A stretch of DNA of 10,094 nt from NCBI GenBank assembly GCA_023415035.1, contig JAEZLX010000214.1, positions 1 to 10,094 of the forward strand, given 5' to 3'. Below are positions 8,244-10,094 of this stretch, piece by piece. Positions within the stretch are counted from its first letter, which is position 1. Every line of letters begins with the position of its first letter. This DNA comes from Pseudomonadota bacterium. GTDB taxonomy: Bacteria > Pseudomonadota > Gammaproteobacteria > Burkholderiales > Burkholderiaceae_C. A program made the position numbers and the translations under genes. The notes beneath the pieces were generated by a model. It did no database searches, was not told where the DNA came from, and saw nothing but the letters and a program-made list of their open reading frames with translations.

Positions 8244-8611
8244 GCGCCCTCCTCAAAGCGCTTCACGATCTGGCGTTGCGCCTCCCAGTCCACCGGTAGC
8301 GGGTTGCGCTGGAACCAGATCAGGTTCATCCGGCGCGGCTGCCGTCCGGTCATCAGCAGGTCGATGATGTCGGGCGCGAGCAGGGTCAGGCGCATCAGCT
8401 CGTTGGGCACCGAGGGATGCAGCCCTTCCGCCCGGGCGATGTCTGACCCGCTCTTCATCACGCCGGTGTCCACGAGGTGCTGCCAGTAGAAACCGCGTGC
8501 CACCCCCTCCAGCAGCGTCACATCGTGAACGTGGCGGTCGTCGGCCGCCACCCGCCGCGCGCCCCGGCGACGGAATGTCAGGGGCACGAAGGTGTCCAGT
8601 GTGTCGTCCAT
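8240..8611 (-). CDS. Hypothetical HTH-like protein, paralogue A of the recombinase-linked pair
   Basis: A 123-residue protein encoded between the recombinase and paralogue B. It begins MDDTLDTFVPLTFRRRG, has a helix-turn-helix-like segment at about 54-78 (GSDIARAEGLHPSVPNELMR) that leads into LTLLAPDIIDLLMTGRQP, and closes with PVDWEAQRQIVKRF. The eight-residue string MRLTLLAP is identical in both paralogues. It is 36 residues shorter, mostly at the N-terminus and in the region before the HTH. Its ATG overlaps the recombinase stop (TGATG, one shared base) and its stop overlaps the next ATG, so all three genes are almost certainly translated together. It may bind DNA, but no enzyme motif is present and no function can be assigned. 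Confidence 0.85.
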   Translation of the reverse strand: MDDTLDTFVPLTFRRRGARRVAADDRHVHDVTLLEGVARGFYWQHLVDTGVMKSGSDIARAEGLHPSVPNELMRLTLLAPDIIDLLMTGRQPRRMNLIWFQRNPLPVDWEAQRQIVKRFEEGA

Positions 8612-9564
8612 CAGGCCTCGACCTCCACCAGTTCCGCGCCGATCCCCCTTGGGGCGAACTCACCGATCAGGGCGTCCCAGCCCAGTTCCCGCCACTTCAC
8701 CTTGATGCCCTGTACGTCGCCGACGTGGACGAGGTCGATGCGCTCGATCATCAGGTTGGCGATGCGGTGACGCTCGACCGGGAACAACTGATCCCACACG
8801 TCGTTGAGCCGCCCCATCGCCATCACCGTGGTGGCCTCGTCGACCTGTCCACCGTTGCGTTGGATCTGTCGCACCACCGATGCGATGGACTCCGGGCTGG
8901 TCAGTACCGTGCGGATCTGGGCCACCACTGCCGCCTCAATCTCTGGTGCGGGCAGGCGTTCATAGCTCTTGCCCGGTGCGCCGAACCGGCTTTCCGACTT
9001 GGACACGTAGTAGTGGTACTTGCGCCCGTTCTTGCGCGAGTAGGTCGGGTACATCCGCTCGCCCGAGGGGGCGTACAGCAGTCCGCGCAGCAAGGCGTCG
9101 GTGCGCGACCTGATCTTGGTCTCCACCGACCGGGTGTGACCGTCCTTGGCCAGCACCTCGTGAACCCGCCCCCACAGACCGGGATCGATGATGGCTTCAT
9201 GCACGCCGGGGTACCAGCTGCCCTTGTGCGACAACTCCCCGAGGTAGATGCGGTTGCGCAGCAGCTTGTGCAGGTACTTCTTGTCGATGCGCGTGCCCGC
9301 CCGCGTCTGGCCCTCCTGCGTCGTCCAGGCCTTGGTCGTGATGCCGTCGGCAGTCAGATTGACGGCGATCTGGGTTGGAGAACCAATGGTCAGCATCTCC
9401 TCGAAGATGCGACGCACCACTGCCGCCTCGGCCTCGTTGATGACCAACAGGCGGTTGTCGACGTCGTAACCCAGGGGCGGGACGCCACCCATCCACATCC
9501 CCTTGCGCTTGGCGGCGGCGATCTTGTCGCGGATGCGCTCGCCGGTGACCGCCCAGTACAGCAT
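8611..9564 (-). CDS. Large serine recombinase, truncated: catalytic N-terminal domain missing
   Basis: C-terminal 317 residues of a large serine site-specific recombinase (integrase/transposase class). The text starts MLYWA and then picks up the family at VTGERIRDKIAAAKRKGMWMGG, the stretch that follows the resolvase catalytic domain and its long helix. The Recombinase domain (PF07508 type) covers about 29-135 (PPLGYDV, NEAEAAVVRRIF, LLRNRIYLGEL). A zinc-ribbon-like region (about 158-192, GLLYAPSGERMYPTYSR...YHYYVSK) lacks the usual cysteines. The rest is a helical C-terminus. Intact relatives are about 500-550 residues with the Ser nucleophile near residue 10; here that whole domain is absent, so it cannot cut DNA. 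Homology ends near 9550 and the ATG at 9564 lies in unrelated sequence, so this is best read as a decayed gene whose frame happens to have a start. The two small genes downstream remain coupled to it. Confidence 0.88.
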   Translation of the reverse strand: MLYWAVTGERIRDKIAAAKRKGMWMGGVPPLGYDVDNRLLVINEAEAAVVRRIFEEMLTIGSPTQIAVNLTADGITTKAWTTQEGQTRAGTRIDKKYLHKLLRNRIYLGELSHKGSWYPGVHEAIIDPGLWGRVHEVLAKDGHTRSVETKIRSRTDALLRGLLYAPSGERMYPTYSRKNGRKYHYYVSKSESRFGAPGKSYERLPAPEIEAAVVAQIRTVLTSPESIASVVRQIQRNGGQVDEATTVMAMGRLNDVWDQLFPVERHRIANLMIERIDLVHVGDVQGIKVKWRELGWDALIGEFAPRGIGAELVEVEA

Positions 9565-9586
9565 CGAGTGTGCCGCCGAGCGAGTG

Positions 9587-10094
9587 ATGCTCCTTGACGA
9601 TGATTACGGGGTGCAGGCCGTCTTGTCCCTGCTCAACGAAGATCGTGCCGACGATGCCGCCGTGCTGGCTGCACCCAGCGACCGCTACAGCCGCGCCCTT
9701 TATCTGCACCTCTTGCAGGACTTTCCGGCGCAAGGCGCCCGCCACGACGAACGCTTCGATCAGGCTGAGCATCTGCAAGTGATGCATCGTCAGTGGAAAA
9801 GCGACCACTACTCCAGCCACTACCTGGGCCCCAAGGGCGTCGTGCCGAAGACTGGGGTCGACGTTCAAGAGGTGTTGCGCACACGCATTGCCGAACTGTT
9901 CCCGAAGGTGCCGAAGGATCAAATCCTGATCGAGCAATTCACGCGCCGCGATCTGTCATGCGAACAGGGTGATGACGATGATTGCGAAGCCGGTCAGTCG
10001 GCGCTGTTGCACACGCTGACGGCGACCTTCAATGGCAAGACGGCCACGTTCCAGCAAGTGGCGAACGGGCATGTCGTTGACCACGAGGAACCCG
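9587..10094 (+). CDS. Unrecognised protein, 3' end cut by window, probably 5' truncated
   Basis: A plus-strand frame runs without a stop from the recombinase junction to the window end. ATG 9587 opens MLLDDDYGVQAVLSLLNEDR, and at least 169 codons are present. The frame is also open before that ATG back through the junction (AQYSIECAAERV from 9551), so the native N-terminus may have been lost when the sequences were joined. GAGCGAG at 9578-9584 is a poor Shine-Dalgarno candidate. The product is soluble, acidic and helix-rich in the first part, then has DHYSSHYLGPKG, KVPKDQILIEQFTRRDLS, an acidic loop bracketed by two cysteines (CEQGDDDDCEAG), and ALLHTLTATFNGKTATFQQV. The codon pattern is that of a real gene (G/C at third positions). 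I do not recognise the family, and no catalytic motif or membrane segment is evident. Confidence 0.6.
   Translation, partial: MLLDDDYGVQAVLSLLNEDRADDAAVLAAPSDRYSRALYLHLLQDFPAQGARHDERFDQAEHLQVMHRQWKSDHYSSHYLGPKGVVPKTGVDVQEVLRTRIAELFPKVPKDQILIEQFTRRDLSCEQGDDDDCEAGQSALLHTLTATFNGKTATFQQVANGHVVDHEEP

Noticed and set aside
8620..8640. A CTCCACCAG match to the ssrA 3' end, as a possible attachment-site repeat
   Set aside because: Only about eight bases agree and they lie inside a coding gene; this is expected by chance.
8497..9597. A 366-codon plus-strand open frame opposite the recombinase
   Set aside because: It has shadow composition and no motifs; the minus-strand frame has clear recombinase domains.

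Overview
The window looks like part of the chromosome of a betaproteobacterium, most likely of the family Comamonadaceae (Acidovorax, Delftia, Comamonas, Alicycliphilus or a relative). The grounds are the high GC content, the order serC - gyrA - ompA-like - ubiG - gph - ssrA, and a tmRNA that encodes the degradation tag ANDERFALAA. This rests on reading the sequence and recalled family knowledge, not on a database search.

The left two thirds (about 1-6466) is conserved core. On the minus strand gyrA is followed by serC, which is cut off by the window start; their stop and start codons overlap as ATGA. A 298-base divergent region separates gyrA from an OmpA-like lipid-free outer-membrane/peptidoglycan-binding protein gene on the plus strand, which ends at a strong intrinsic terminator. 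Immediately after it comes ubiG (ubiquinone O-methyltransferase), overlapping by ATGA with a HAD phosphatase gene of the gph/mupP type. The promoter of the tmRNA gene ssrA lies in the 3' end of that phosphatase gene. ssrA is complete, 377 nt, with its own terminator.

The right third (about 6467-10094) is accessory in character. After some 360 bases with no recognisable gene comes a compact two-gene resistance cassette: a TetR-family repressor and, directly abutting it, an EmrE/Qac-type small multidrug resistance (SMR) transporter. A perfect 20-bp palindrome sits just upstream, and the repressor transcript may be leaderless. Facing this cassette is a minus-strand, translationally coupled three-gene block: a large serine recombinase that has lost its catalytic N-terminal domain, then two small proteins that are paralogous to each other and carry a helix-turn-helix-like segment. 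The recombinase homology stops abruptly near 9550, where a different plus-strand reading frame begins and runs off the window; I do not recognise that protein.

The likely story is that the region downstream of ssrA, a common integration site for mobile elements, has collected at least two pieces of foreign DNA: a drug-efflux cassette and the decayed end of a serine-recombinase element. The most interesting open points are the role of the paralogous pair next to the recombinase, the recombination junction at about 9550, and the TetR operator and leaderless start.
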